This document shows, piece after piece, positions 9,252 to 17,071 of a stretch of DNA of 62,019 nt. The translations under genes were made by a program, and so were the position numbers. The stretch is taken from assembly GCA_902825875.1 (NCBI GenBank), contig CADECP010000041.1, positions 1-62,019 of the forward strand. The letters run 5' to 3'. The notes below the pieces were generated by a model. It was not told the DNA's origin. It ran no database searches and saw only the letters and a list, made by a program, of their open reading frames with translations. Source of the stretch: an uncultured Acidobacteriota bacterium (GTDB lineage Bacteria; Acidobacteriota; Blastocatellia; RBC074). Positions within the stretch are counted from its first letter, which is position 1. Every line of letters begins with the position of its first letter.

Positions 9252-9755
9252 TTACTTCACGTCCAGCAATTCCACATCGAAATATAACGTTGAATTAGGC
9301 GGAATCGTCGGGGGAGACCCCATGGTTCCGTAGCCCAACGCAGATGGAATGACGAGCCTACGTTTGCCGCCGACCTTCATCGTCATCACGCCTTCATCCC
9401 AGCCTTTGATGACCTGACCAACCCCGATTGTGAACGTGAATGGCTGTTTGCCAACCGAACTGTCAAACTGCTTTCCGTTTTCCAACTTGCCAGTGTAATG
9501 AACAGTAACTTTTTTGCCGGGAGAAGGGGCGGGTCCGGTTCCAACGACTTCATCAACATAATTCAGGCCTGATTCGGTTTTGGTTTCCGAGCCTGAAGAG
9601 CCGTTGAACCAGAAATAGTAAATTCCAAAGCCTGCGATAAGTGCAATGATTACCAGGCCGATGATCAGATTGTATTTGCCTTCTGATTTTTTGGTGGCAA
9701 TGGCGCTCTTGGGCACGTAGCCGCGTCCTTTTTTGCTATTGCGAGTGTTAGACAA
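9252..9755 (-). CDS. Membrane-anchored FKBP-type peptidyl-prolyl isomerase
   Basis: A single FKBP domain (about residues 60-167) contains VTVHYTGKLENGKQFDSS, GVGQVIKGWDEG and GYG...IPPNSTLYFDVELL, the family's active-site strands. It catalyses cis-trans isomerisation of X-Pro bonds. A basic N-terminus (KKGRGYVPKS) and one transmembrane helix (LIIGLVIIALIAGFGIYYFW) place it as an N-in anchored protein with the domain outside the cytoplasm. I place the start at TTG 9755, nine bases after AAAGGAG. The frame stays open to 9926, but that extension reads backwards through the terminator and the tRNA-Gln gene and is not credible. Confidence 0.9.
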   Translation of the reverse strand: MSNTRNSKKGRGYVPKSAIATKKSEGKYNLIIGLVIIALIAGFGIYYFWFNGSSGSETKTESGLNYVDEVVGTGPAPSPGKKVTVHYTGKLENGKQFDSSVGKQPFTFTIGVGQVIKGWDEGVMTMKVGGKRRLVIPSALGYGTMGSPPTIPPNSTLYFDVELLDVK

Positions 9756-9816
9756 GTGGAAATGCTCCTTTTTCTGAACTGACTGGGTGCTAAACGGTGA
9801 ACCGAAGGGAAAAGCT

Positions 9817-9843
9817 AAAGGGCTACGGGTCGCGTAGCCCTTT
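9817..9843 (-). terminator. Terminator of tRNA-Gln
   Basis: An 11-base perfect stem (aaagggctacg / cgtagcccttt) with a five-base loop lies between the 3' end of tRNA-Gln and the FKBP gene, followed by a T-rich stretch on the minus strand. Confidence 0.6.
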
Positions 9844-9854
9844 TGTGAGTTGAA

Positions 9855-9925
9855 CTGGGAGACAGGGAGTCGAACCCCGATAGGCGGATCCAGAGTCCGC
9901 AGTCTTACCATTAGACGATCTCCCA
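9855..9925 (-). tRNA. tRNA-Gln, anticodon CTG
   Basis: The 71-base gene folds by eye into a full cloverleaf. The acceptor stem is TGGGAGA/TCTCCCA, the D stem GTCT/AGAC, the anticodon stem GCGGA/TCCGC with loop CTCTGGA (anticodon CTG, reading CAG), and the T stem CGGGG/CCCTG with loop TTCGACT. The discriminator is G73, usual for glutamine. CCA is not encoded. A near-consensus promoter lies just upstream and a hairpin just downstream, so it is a single-gene unit. Confidence 0.95.
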
Positions 9926-9939
9926 ACTAAAGCGAACGC

Positions 9940-9968
9940 AATATATTGACCGAGTTTTGATCTGTCAA
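9940..9968 (-). promoter_or_regulatory. Predicted promoter of tRNA-Gln
   Basis: On the minus strand TTGACA (9968-9963), a 17-base spacer and TATATT (9945-9940) precede the tRNA by about 15 bases. This is the closest match to sigma70 consensus in the window. Confidence 0.8.
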
Positions 9969-10151
9969 GACTCCTTTCCGGCCTTTTCCGGCTGTCAGGA
10001 TGTGGGATTCCACAAATCAGGCTGTGGCGCGGGCGCTAATCCATAGGCTGGAAAATGACTACTCTTTGTCCGTCAACGTCGCGGTGTGGACGACCGAAGT
10101 GGACGCAAGCCCCGACAAACTGAAAATTGGAGAGAGAAGAGGAAAACACCT

Positions 10152-10829
10152 ATGAAAAACTCATTCGCCGGAAAACTGTTTGGCAAAATCCTGATGACTA
10201 TTTCCATTCTGACTTTGTTGGCTGTCGCAGCCGCAACCGCACAGGCTCAGGAAGACGAAACCTGTTCATCCGGCAAGCTGAAAGGCGTGATTGTCAAGAT
10301 GAAAGATGGACGGGAGTTGATTGGTTACGCAATCACCTATCCTTCAGTGGATTACCCGACTATAAATCAAGATTTAAACCTTTACGCTGAAGTGTATTTG
10401 GCTTCGAAGGCTGCTGGGTTTGAAGGTAAAACTTTTGTCACGACAGAGGGGCAACGGCTGTATCTGAAAGCTGAAGATGTCGCAAAAATCATTTTTGCCC
10501 GTCGCCCATTTGACGGGGAAGTTGTTGGCTCGGATGTCGTGACGGTGCAGTCGCCCGAAGCCATCAAGTGGATGACGACCGAAAAGCCTATGGCTTCAAT
10601 TGAAATGCAGGAAGACGAATATGGGGGCAAGCTTATCAGCTACAACCGCGAAATCAGCCAGAAGGAATTGGGGCAGATTTCTGAAAAGATCAAACAGCGC
10701 ATCGAAAAGTTCTGGGTGAAAAGTGAGCAAGGCGGCGACGAAGCCTGGGAGAAAGAATGGGCTGACATCAAACGCGGGTTGGAACTTCGCCGAGTTGTGT
10801 TGATCGAATACATGATGGACTGCTGCTGA
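10152..10829 (+). CDS. Exported protein of unknown function
   Basis: The 225-aa product begins with a signal peptide (MKNSFAGKLFGK, then a hydrophobic run ending ATAQAQ). The start at ATG 10152 follows a purine-rich site (GAGAGAAGAGGAA). The mature part has strands such as GVIVKMKDGRELIGYAI and a helical, charged C-terminus with a terminal Cys pair (MMDCC). I do not recognise a family. A 21-base tandem copy of the last codons and stop follows, then a hairpin. Confidence 0.7.
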   Translation: MKNSFAGKLFGKILMTISILTLLAVAAATAQAQEDETCSSGKLKGVIVKMKDGRELIGYAITYPSVDYPTINQDLNLYAEVYLASKAAGFEGKTFVTTEGQRLYLKAEDVAKIIFARRPFDGEVVGSDVVTVQSPEAIKWMTTEKPMASIEMQEDEYGGKLISYNREISQKELGQISEKIKQRIEKFWVKSEQGGDEAWEKEWADIKRGLELRRVVLIEYMMDCC

Positions 10830-10850
10830 TACATGATGGGCTGCTGCTGA
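10809..10850 (+). repeat. 21-bp tandem duplication across a stop codon
   Basis: The unit tacatgatggactgctgctg plus a final a is followed at once by a second copy with one change (gac to ggc). The first copy holds the last six codons and TGA of the upstream gene; the second is non-coding and forms the start of the terminator stem. Confidence 0.85.
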
Positions 10851-10861
10851 CAAGCAGCAGC
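10840..10861 (+). terminator. Hairpin after the exported-protein gene
   Basis: A nine-base stem gctgctgct/agcagcagc with a four-base loop is followed by ttt. Its left arm comes from the second copy of the 21-bp tandem repeat. Confidence 0.5.
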
Positions 10862-10901
10862 TTTCGTTGCCGAAATTTCGTGCTACGCATAAGATCACGC
10901 T

Positions 10902-11663
10902 ATGGCTATTTTGATTGCTGAAGACAATGTGGCTCAACGCGCATATCTGCGCGAACTGTTGGAGCGCGAGTTCGGCGACTCCAAACCGATTCTGGAAGCC
11001 GCCGATGGCGAAACTGTCATCAAACTGGCACTGGCCGAACGCCCGCAGCTTTGCGTCCTGGATATTCAGATGCCGGGTTTGTCCGGCGTCAAAGCCGCCA
11101 AAGCCATTTGGAAAAGTTTTCCAGAAGCGAGAATCATTTTCTGGACTCAATTTCCGCACGAAATTTATATCAATGAAATCCGCAAAATTGTTCGTTCGGT
11201 TCAGCCGCCGCCCGCTTATGGATTCATTGACAAGAACAACCCAGAAAATCGCTTCCTGCGATTTGTCGCCGCCGTGTTGGAAGACGGCGCGGATATGATT
11301 GACCCGAATTTCAAAGACGCTTTTACTCAGCCGCTGCTGACTGATTTCGAAGCCGAAGCCTTGTATTACCTTGCTCTTGGACTGTCGAATTGGGCGATTG
11401 CACGTAAATGCCATCTCAGCTTACGCGGCGTCGAAAGCCGTTTGACCACACTTTACGAAAAGTTGCTGACCGCCGACGCCGCAGGCACGCCTGACGAAAG
11501 TTACGACAAACTGGCGTTCAATATCCGCACGCGAGCCTACTTTGAAGCTCTGCGGCGCGGGCTGATTAACCAGGACGAATTGGAAAAAGCCAGAACCGAA
11601 TTGGAAAAATGGCTTGAAAAAGATCGAAAGAAATTTGCCGCTGAACCCTCAGTAAAGTCTTGA
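10902..11663 (+). CDS. Response regulator, receiver plus LuxR/NarL-type HTH
   Basis: Residues 1-125 form a receiver domain: acidic pair in AEDN, phosphoacceptor Asp in VLDIQMPG, and a conserved Lys in GFIDKNNP. Residues about 150-215 form a helix-turn-helix of the NarL/LuxR type (LTDFEAEALYYLALGLSNWAI, then SLRGVESRLTTLYEKL). The C-terminus is a charged helix. It should bind DNA when phosphorylated. No histidine kinase is adjacent, so this is an orphan regulator here. The typical final receiver position is shifted by an insert (VRSVQPPPAYGF), so kinetics may differ. Confidence 0.9.
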   Translation: MAILIAEDNVAQRAYLRELLEREFGDSKPILEAADGETVIKLALAERPQLCVLDIQMPGLSGVKAAKAIWKSFPEARIIFWTQFPHEIYINEIRKIVRSVQPPPAYGFIDKNNPENRFLRFVAAVLEDGADMIDPNFKDAFTQPLLTDFEAEALYYLALGLSNWAIARKCHLSLRGVESRLTTLYEKLLTADAAGTPDESYDKLAFNIRTRAYFEALRRGLINQDELEKARTELEKWLEKDRKKFAAEPSVKS

Positions 11664-11777
11664 TCCCAAACACCAAAAATCACCGCCCAAGTTTTTTTGG
11701 CCAGGTGGTACTTTTTCCTTCGAGCACGGAGTAAAATGCTCCGTTACGAAAATCATCGTCTCGAAGGAGTTTGGTGG

Positions 11778-14700
11778 ATGTCACTTATCTTGCAACTTGC
11801 CGGAGAATTTTCAGCCGAGATTCGCTCTCGCGGAAACGAGGCCTTCCGTCAGAGCAAAGTCAAAATCAAAAACGGTTCGCCGATGAATTTGGAAGCCGAA
11901 ATTCAGGATGCTGATTCCAAATTCAATGTGCGGCTGTGGCGCGAAGGCAATGAAATCAGCGTTCGTTGCTCCTGTCCGCATTACAAATCCGATGGTTTGT
12001 GCGATCACCTGTGGGCGGCACTGTTGTTTGCTGATGCCGAAAATTATCTGAAAGGCGGTTCGGGCGGAGCCGGGCGGCTGGCATTGGTGCTCGAAGACCC
12101 GGAGGAAGGTTCTTACGATTATTTCAGTGATGATGGTGACGATGACGAAGACAACGAGGATTGGGCTGATGAAGAGATTGAAGAAGAGGATTCCTATCTC
12201 GTAGCCAAAAAAGCCCTGATGACATCTTCGCAAATCGCCGTTCAAGCTCCGCCGCGTAAACCTGGAAGCTGGCGCGAGCAATTGGCCTCGCTTGGATTGC
12301 AGGCCAAAGAAATTACTTCGCCTCAAATTGCCGAATGGCCGGAGAGCCGTGAATTGTTGTACGTGATTGATGTTTACTCGACGTTGCATTCACAAGGCGG
12401 CTTGGTGCTTGAAATTCATTACCGCGACCGAAGAAAAGATGGCGAATGGTCGCGTCCCAAATCACAGCGAATCCCGCGAAGCATCATTGCCAAACTGTCA
12501 GACAACTCCGACCGTGAAATTCTCACCTTGCTTTCAGGCGGCAAAGATATTGGACAAACCGGCTACAACAATTTCGGCTACGATTCGATTCCGAATGCGT
12601 ACCAGATTTCCGGCATGTTGCCGACTGTGGTGGTTCCGTTGATTGCGCGAACCGGGCGAGGGCGGTTGAGTTTGCCTGAATTCGGCGATGTTTTGCTGCC
12701 GATTGAATTTGACGAAGGTGAGCCATACGAATTCTGGCTGGAAGTTCGTCAGGGAAAACAGGCCGGCCAGAATGTCATTGCCGGATCGCTTCGGCGTGGC
12801 GATGAACGGTTCGATCTGGCTGCTCCGGTGTTGATGATCGAAGAAGGACTGTTTTTCACCCGCGATAGAGTTTCGCGGTTTGACGCGCGCGGAGCGTTCA
12901 ACTGGGTTTCGTTGATGCGGCGGCAGGGAATCATTACTGTTCCAACAGCCCAAAAAGACGAAATGCTCGGCGAAATTCTAAAAGCTCCGCAATTGCCTCG
13001 CCTGGATTTGCCGGAGGATTTGAATTACGAAGAAATACTCGCCTTTCCGCGCCCTCGCCTGACGATCAAAGAGCCGGAGAAAAATTACTGGGGGCCGCAA
13101 AAACTTCGCGGCGAATTGTCCTTCGATTACGACGGCACGACAGTTGAAAGTTACGACCGCAGTCGTGGAATTTATAAACCCGAAAGTCGTCATTTTCTGC
13201 TTCGCAATGCCGCCGAAGAGCAGAGCGCCGCTGAGATTCTGCGCTCTTATGGCTGGCGACCGGTCAAGGCAAACACCTACGATCCGATTCCTCATTGGGA
13301 ACTGACGCCAAGCAAATTGCCGCGCGTCGTGCGCGAACTGCTCGGCACTGGCTGGCACGTCGAAGCCGAAGGTAAGGTTTATCGGCGTTCGGGCAAATTC
13401 AAAATTGATGTCACCTCCGGCATTGATTGGTTCGAGCTTCACGGCAAGGTGGATTTCGGCGATGGCGTCACCGCCGCGCTGCCTGCGTTGCTGGCTGCGC
13501 TCAGACGAGGCGAAAACCTGGTCAAACTTGACGATGGCACTTACGGAATGCTGCCGGAAGAATGGTTGAGCAAATACGGATTGCTGGCCGGGCTTGGCGA
13601 AGTCAAAGACGATCATCTGGTGTTCAAAAAATCCCAGCTTGGCATGCTTGATGCGTTGTTGATGTCTCAGCCTGAAGCCAGTTTCGACGATGCTTTTGCC
13701 AAAGCCAGCGAAGAGTTGCGAACCTTTGACGGAATCAAACCGATTGATCCGCCGCACGAATTTAATGGCGAATTGCGACCGTATCAGTGCGAAGGTTTGG
13801 GCTGGATCGGCTTTCTGGAAAAATTCAATTTTGGCGGTTGTCTGGCTGATTGCATGGGCTTGGGCAAAACGGTTCAGGTGCTGGCGTGGCTGGAAATGCG
13901 CCGCCAGATTCGTGAAGGAGAGATAGAGAGATTGAGAGACGGAGAGGCGGAGAGAAATGGCACAACTAAGAAAAAGAAGGCTGCCAAGGAGAATCCCTCA
14001 ATCCCTGAATCCTTGAATCCCTCAATCCCTCCATCGCTGGTCGTTGTGCCGAAATCGCTGGTCTTCAATTGGAGACAGGAAGCGGCCAAGTTCGCGCCGA
14101 AGCTTCGCGTGCTGGATCACACCGGGCAGGAACGCGGCAATCTGTCTGAACAGTTGAACGATTACGATTTGATTTTGACGACTTACGGCACGCTGCGAAA
14201 CGACGCTGTAGAGTTCAAAGACATCAAGTTCGATTACATCATTCTCGACGAAGCCCAGGCGATCAAAAACGCAGACACGGTTTCATCCAAAGCCGCACGG
14301 TTGTTGAAAGGAAACCACCGGCTGGCATTGAGCGGCACGCCCATCGAAAACCATTTGGGCGAATTGTGGAGCCTGTTCGACTTTTTGAATCCCGGAATGC
14401 TCGGCGCGGCTTCGGTGTTCAAACTGACCGGCAACGCCGCGCGCAATCCCGACGACGAAACTCGCAAACTGCTTTCGCAAGCTCTGCGCCCGTTCATTCT
14501 TCGCCGCACGAAAGAGCAGGTCGCCAAGGATTTGCCGCCGAAGCTGGAACAGACTCTGTTTTGCGAGCTGGAACCGGCGCAGCGAAAACTGTACGACGAA
14601 TTGCGCGACCATTACCGCAACTCGTTGCTTGGCCGCATCGAAAGCGAAGGCATCGGAAAAGCGAAAATTCTGATTCTGGAAGCTCTGCTGCGATTGCGGC

Positions 14701-15257
14701 AGGCGGCTTGCCATCCTGGTTTGATCAACCCAGAACGCTCCAAAGACGCCAGCGCCAAACTGGATATGTTGTTGCCTCAACTGCTGGAAGTCATTGACGA
14801 AGGCCACAAAGTGCTCGTCTTTTCGCAATTCACCAGCTTCCTTTCTATTCTGAAAGAACATCTGGACGCGGAAGGCGTCGTTTATGAATACCTGGATGGA
14901 CGCACGCGCGACCGCCAGGCTCGCGTCGAACGCTTTCAAACCGACGAAGATTGCAAACTGTTTTTGATCAGCCTGAAAGCCGGAGGTTTGGGGTTAAACC
15001 TGACCGCAGCCGAGTATGTCTTTCTGCTTGACCCATGGTGGAACCCTGCGGTCGAAGCTCAGGCAATTGATCGCGCTCATCGCATCGGCCAAACCGAAAC
15101 AGTCTTTGCGTATCGTTTGATCGCCAAAGGAACCGTCGAAGAAAAAGTCCTGGAACTGCAAAACACCAAACGCGATCTGGCTGACGCAATTATCAGCGCC
15201 GACAATTCGCTGATTCGCAACCTGGGCAAAGAGGATTTAGAGTTATTGCTATCTTGA
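11778..15257 (+). CDS. SNF2-family helicase with SWIM zinc finger
   Basis: This 1159-aa protein has an N-terminal SWIM finger (C64, C66, C75, H77 in CSCPHYKSDGLCDH), an acidic linker, a central region of bacterial SNF2 type, and a two-lobe SNF2 motor: motif I DCMGLGKT (about 695), DEAQ (about 824), SGTPIENHLGELWSLFDF, and motif VI QAIDRAHRIGQT. Such proteins use ATP to move along double-stranded DNA and remodel protein-DNA complexes; in bacteria the partner is usually unknown. ATG 11778 follows GAAGGAG by nine bases; an upstream TTG at 11697 is less likely. Between motifs I and Ia, about 40 residues of repeat-derived sequence are inserted in frame. Confidence 0.93.
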   Translation: MSLILQLAGEFSAEIRSRGNEAFRQSKVKIKNGSPMNLEAEIQDADSKFNVRLWREGNEISVRCSCPHYKSDGLCDHLWAALLFADAENYLKGGSGGAGRLALVLEDPEEGSYDYFSDDGDDDEDNEDWADEEIEEEDSYLVAKKALMTSSQIAVQAPPRKPGSWREQLASLGLQAKEITSPQIAEWPESRELLYVIDVYSTLHSQGGLVLEIHYRDRRKDGEWSRPKSQRIPRSIIAKLSDNSDREILTLLSGGKDIGQTGYNNFGYDSIPNAYQISGMLPTVVVPLIARTGRGRLSLPEFGDVLLPIEFDEGEPYEFWLEVRQGKQAGQNVIAGSLRRGDERFDLAAPVLMIEEGLFFTRDRVSRFDARGAFNWVSLMRRQGIITVPTAQKDEMLGEILKAPQLPRLDLPEDLNYEEILAFPRPRLTIKEPEKNYWGPQKLRGELSFDYDGTTVESYDRSRGIYKPESRHFLLRNAAEEQSAAEILRSYGWRPVKANTYDPIPHWELTPSKLPRVVRELLGTGWHVEAEGKVYRRSGKFKIDVTSGIDWFELHGKVDFGDGVTAALPALLAALRRGENLVKLDDGTYGMLPEEWLSKYGLLAGLGEVKDDHLVFKKSQLGMLDALLMSQPEASFDDAFAKASEELRTFDGIKPIDPPHEFNGELRPYQCEGLGWIGFLEKFNFGGCLADCMGLGKTVQVLAWLEMRRQIREGEIERLRDGEAERNGTTKKKKAAKENPSIPESLNPSIPPSLVVVPKSLVFNWRQEAAKFAPKLRVLDHTGQERGNLSEQLNDYDLILTTYGTLRNDAVEFKDIKFDYIILDEAQAIKNADTVSSKAARLLKGNHRLALSGTPIENHLGELWSLFDFLNPGMLGAASVFKLTGNAARNPDDETRKLLSQALRPFILRRTKEQVAKDLPPKLEQTLFCELEPAQRKLYDELRDHYRNSLLGRIESEGIGKAKILILEALLRLRQAACHPGLINPERSKDASAKLDMLLPQLLEVIDEGHKVLVFSQFTSFLSILKEHLDAEGVVYEYLDGRTRDRQARVERFQTDEDCKLFLISLKAGGLGLNLTAAEYVFLLDPWWNPAVEAQAIDRAHRIGQTETVFAYRLIAKGTVEEKVLELQNTKRDLADAIISADNSLIRNLGKEDLELLLS
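13915..14035 (+). repeat. Purine/pyrimidine palindromic repeat inserted in frame in the helicase
   Basis: The left half is GAGA-type (gagagattgagagacggaga) and the right half is built of ATCCCTCA-type units, so the halves are roughly complementary. The stretch encodes a charged, Pro/Ser-rich segment (helicase residues about 713-753) placed between motif I and the strand SLVVVPKSLVF. The same gggattgaggga word occurs in the intergenic repeat at 48437-48531. Confidence 0.65.
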
Positions 15258-15364
15258 GCTTTTGTCAGGTTTCGTAATTGGCGGCGCTTCACCAAACCGG
15301 TCTTTTCGATTACAATCCGCCGTCAAATTTAGCGACCAAATCCAATTACCACAGGAAATCACAG

Positions 15365-15739
15365 ATGGAGAGTGTTCAGACCGACCGCGCCCCGCAGGCG
15401 ATAGGTCCTTACTCGCAAGCAATCAAAGCCAACGGATTCGTCTTCGCTTCGGGGCAGATTCCGCTCGACCCGACGACCGGGCAATTGATCGAAGGCGACG
15501 TGCGCGCGCAAACCGAGCGTGTGCTGAACAATGTGCAGGCCGTGCTCGAAGCCGCCGGTTCTTCGCTGAGTCAGGTCGTCAAGACGACGGTGTTTTTGGC
15601 GGATATGAATGACTTTGCGGCGATGAATGAAGTCTATGCCGGCTTTTTTGGCGCGACTCGTCCGGCACGTTCGACCGTGCAAGCTGCCCGGCTGCCGCGC
15701 GATGTCGGCGTCGAAATCGAAGTCGTGGCTTTGGCGTAA
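15365..15739 (+). CDS. ridA: RidA family enamine/imine deaminase
   Basis: The 124-aa product matches RidA (YjgF/UK114) over its full length: APQAIGPYSQAI, FVFASGQIPLDP, VLEAAGSSLSQVVKTTVFL, and the key Arg in GATRPARSTV with the final EIEVVAL strand. RidA hydrolyses reactive 2-aminoacrylate and related imines made by PLP enzymes and acts in the cytoplasm as a trimer. ATG 15365 is preceded by AGGAAA; the longer frame from 15278 adds unrelated residues. Confidence 0.95.
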   Translation: MESVQTDRAPQAIGPYSQAIKANGFVFASGQIPLDPTTGQLIEGDVRAQTERVLNNVQAVLEAAGSSLSQVVKTTVFLADMNDFAAMNEVYAGFFGATRPARSTVQAARLPRDVGVEIEVVALA

Positions 15740-15756
15740 ACGAAAAATCAAAACCT

Positions 15757-15830
15757 ATCCACGAAGGCACACGAAGAGTCACGAAGAACCAGAAGACGTA
15801 ATTCGTGTTTTTTCGTGTGGCTTCGTGGAT
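15757..15830. repeat. Inverted repeat of the 'ccacgaag' type
   Basis: Nineteen-base arms (atccacgaaggcacacgaa and its complement with one mismatch) are separated by 36 bases containing further cacgaag units. It fills the gap between ridA and the isomerase lipoprotein. A degenerate relative (ttccacgaaagcatgcgaag) lies near 35954. Confidence 0.75.
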
Positions 15831-15853
15831 GAAAAAAGAGGAGCTAACTCACA

Positions 15854-16990
15854 GTGCGAAAAATCTTGTTGCATTCTTTTTTGTTCGTCTTGGCGATTTC
15901 AGCCGCAGCTTGTGGAAACAGCGGCAGTGCCAGCGGCACAGGCGCAGACGATGTGGCTGCGACCGTCAACGGCAAAAAAATTCTGATCAAAGACCTGGAT
16001 AGTGTCATCGCCCAGCAGTTTCGCGGGCAGGAATCCCAGCTTTCGCAATTGGCGCAGGCCGCTTATCGGTTGCAGGCGTTGGATACGATGATTAACGAAG
16101 AAGTTTTGTTTCAGCGCGCTGCCAAAGAAGGCATCAACCCGACTGAAGAAGAAGTTCGTCAAGCCGTGCAGCAATACAAACAAAGCCGCAGCTTGACTGA
16201 AGAAGCCTTCGCCGCCGAACTGAAGCAAATCAACCAGTCTGAAGAACAGTTCCGTGAACTGGCCAAACGCCAACTGGCGGTCAACAAGTTGTATGAAAAA
16301 CTCAGTTCTCAATTGAAGGTTCAGGATCGTGAAGTCAGCGAAGTCTTTAACGAAAACCCCAAGCAGTTTTCCTTGCAACCGGGCGTGTACCTGTCTGACA
16401 TCATCGTTGATCCGGCGAGCAACGGAACCAAGTTTGACGCTGTGGGCGAAGTTCAGGCCGAAACCCGTATCAGAGAAATTCAGACTCGGCTGAAAAATGG
16501 TGATTACGCCACGGTCGCGCGCCAGCTTTCAGAACACGAATCGTTCAAGAACAGCGGCGATCTGGGCTTTTTGGCCAAAGAGCAGTTCGCTGGCCTGCCG
16601 CAGATGATGGGCTTGCCCGCTTCACTCGGAGATCGGTTGATGGCAATGCAGGAAGGTGAATTGACCGAACCGATTAAAGATCAGGCTGGCCGTTGGCACA
16701 TTTTCAAAGTCACAGGCAAACAGACAGAATCACGCGACCGCACGTTGGACGAAGTTCGCAAAGAGATCAACGATGCGATTCTGGCTCAGCGCAAACAGAT
16801 TGCCGATGCTGCGTTGCAAGCTCGCGCACGTGACGAAGCCAAGATCGAAAATTTTCTGGCTCAGCGAATGCTTGAAAACCCGAACAGCTTTGGCGTGCTG
16901 CGTCCGGTTCCGGCTGCCGGAAAAGCCGGTGCTGCCGCCAGCCCTACTGCTTCTACCTCTCCGGCGGCAGCCGAGTCTCCCAAGAAGTAA
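15854..16990 (+). CDS. SurA/PrsA-like peptidyl-prolyl isomerase lipoprotein
   Basis: The 378-aa product starts at GTG behind GAGGAG and has a lipoprotein signal with lipobox SAAAC (Cys about residue 20). Residues 35-170 form a SurA-like helical chaperone region, followed by a parvulin-type domain (about 175-290: YLSDIIVDP, ARQLSEHESFKNSGDLGF, GELTEPIKDQAGRWHIFKV). The C-terminus is a Pro/Ala/Ser tail. Such proteins help fold exported or outer-membrane proteins in the periplasm. It is followed by a palindromic repeat and then the ABC-F gene. Confidence 0.88.
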   Translation: MRKILLHSFLFVLAISAAACGNSGSASGTGADDVAATVNGKKILIKDLDSVIAQQFRGQESQLSQLAQAAYRLQALDTMINEEVLFQRAAKEGINPTEEEVRQAVQQYKQSRSLTEEAFAAELKQINQSEEQFRELAKRQLAVNKLYEKLSSQLKVQDREVSEVFNENPKQFSLQPGVYLSDIIVDPASNGTKFDAVGEVQAETRIREIQTRLKNGDYATVARQLSEHESFKNSGDLGFLAKEQFAGLPQMMGLPASLGDRLMAMQEGELTEPIKDQAGRWHIFKVTGKQTESRDRTLDEVRKEINDAILAQRKQIADAALQARARDEAKIENFLAQRMLENPNSFGVLRPVPAAGKAGAAASPTASTSPAAAESPKK

Positions 16991-16993
16991 ACC

Positions 16994-17064
16994 GGTGGTC
17001 GGTAATCGGTTGTCGGCGGTCGGTTGAAATACCGCCGACAACCGATCACCGGCAACTGACCACC
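16994..17064. repeat. Imperfect palindrome of 'gtcggt' units
   Basis: The left arm (ggtggtcggtaatcggttgt...) and right arm (...acaaccgatcaccggcaact) are complementary with small gaps. It lies immediately after the lipoprotein stop and ends eight bases before the ABC-F start, so it may act as an RNA hairpin. A related design occurs inside the CYP102 linker at 51091-51197. Confidence 0.7.
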
Positions 17065-17071
17065 TCTGCAA

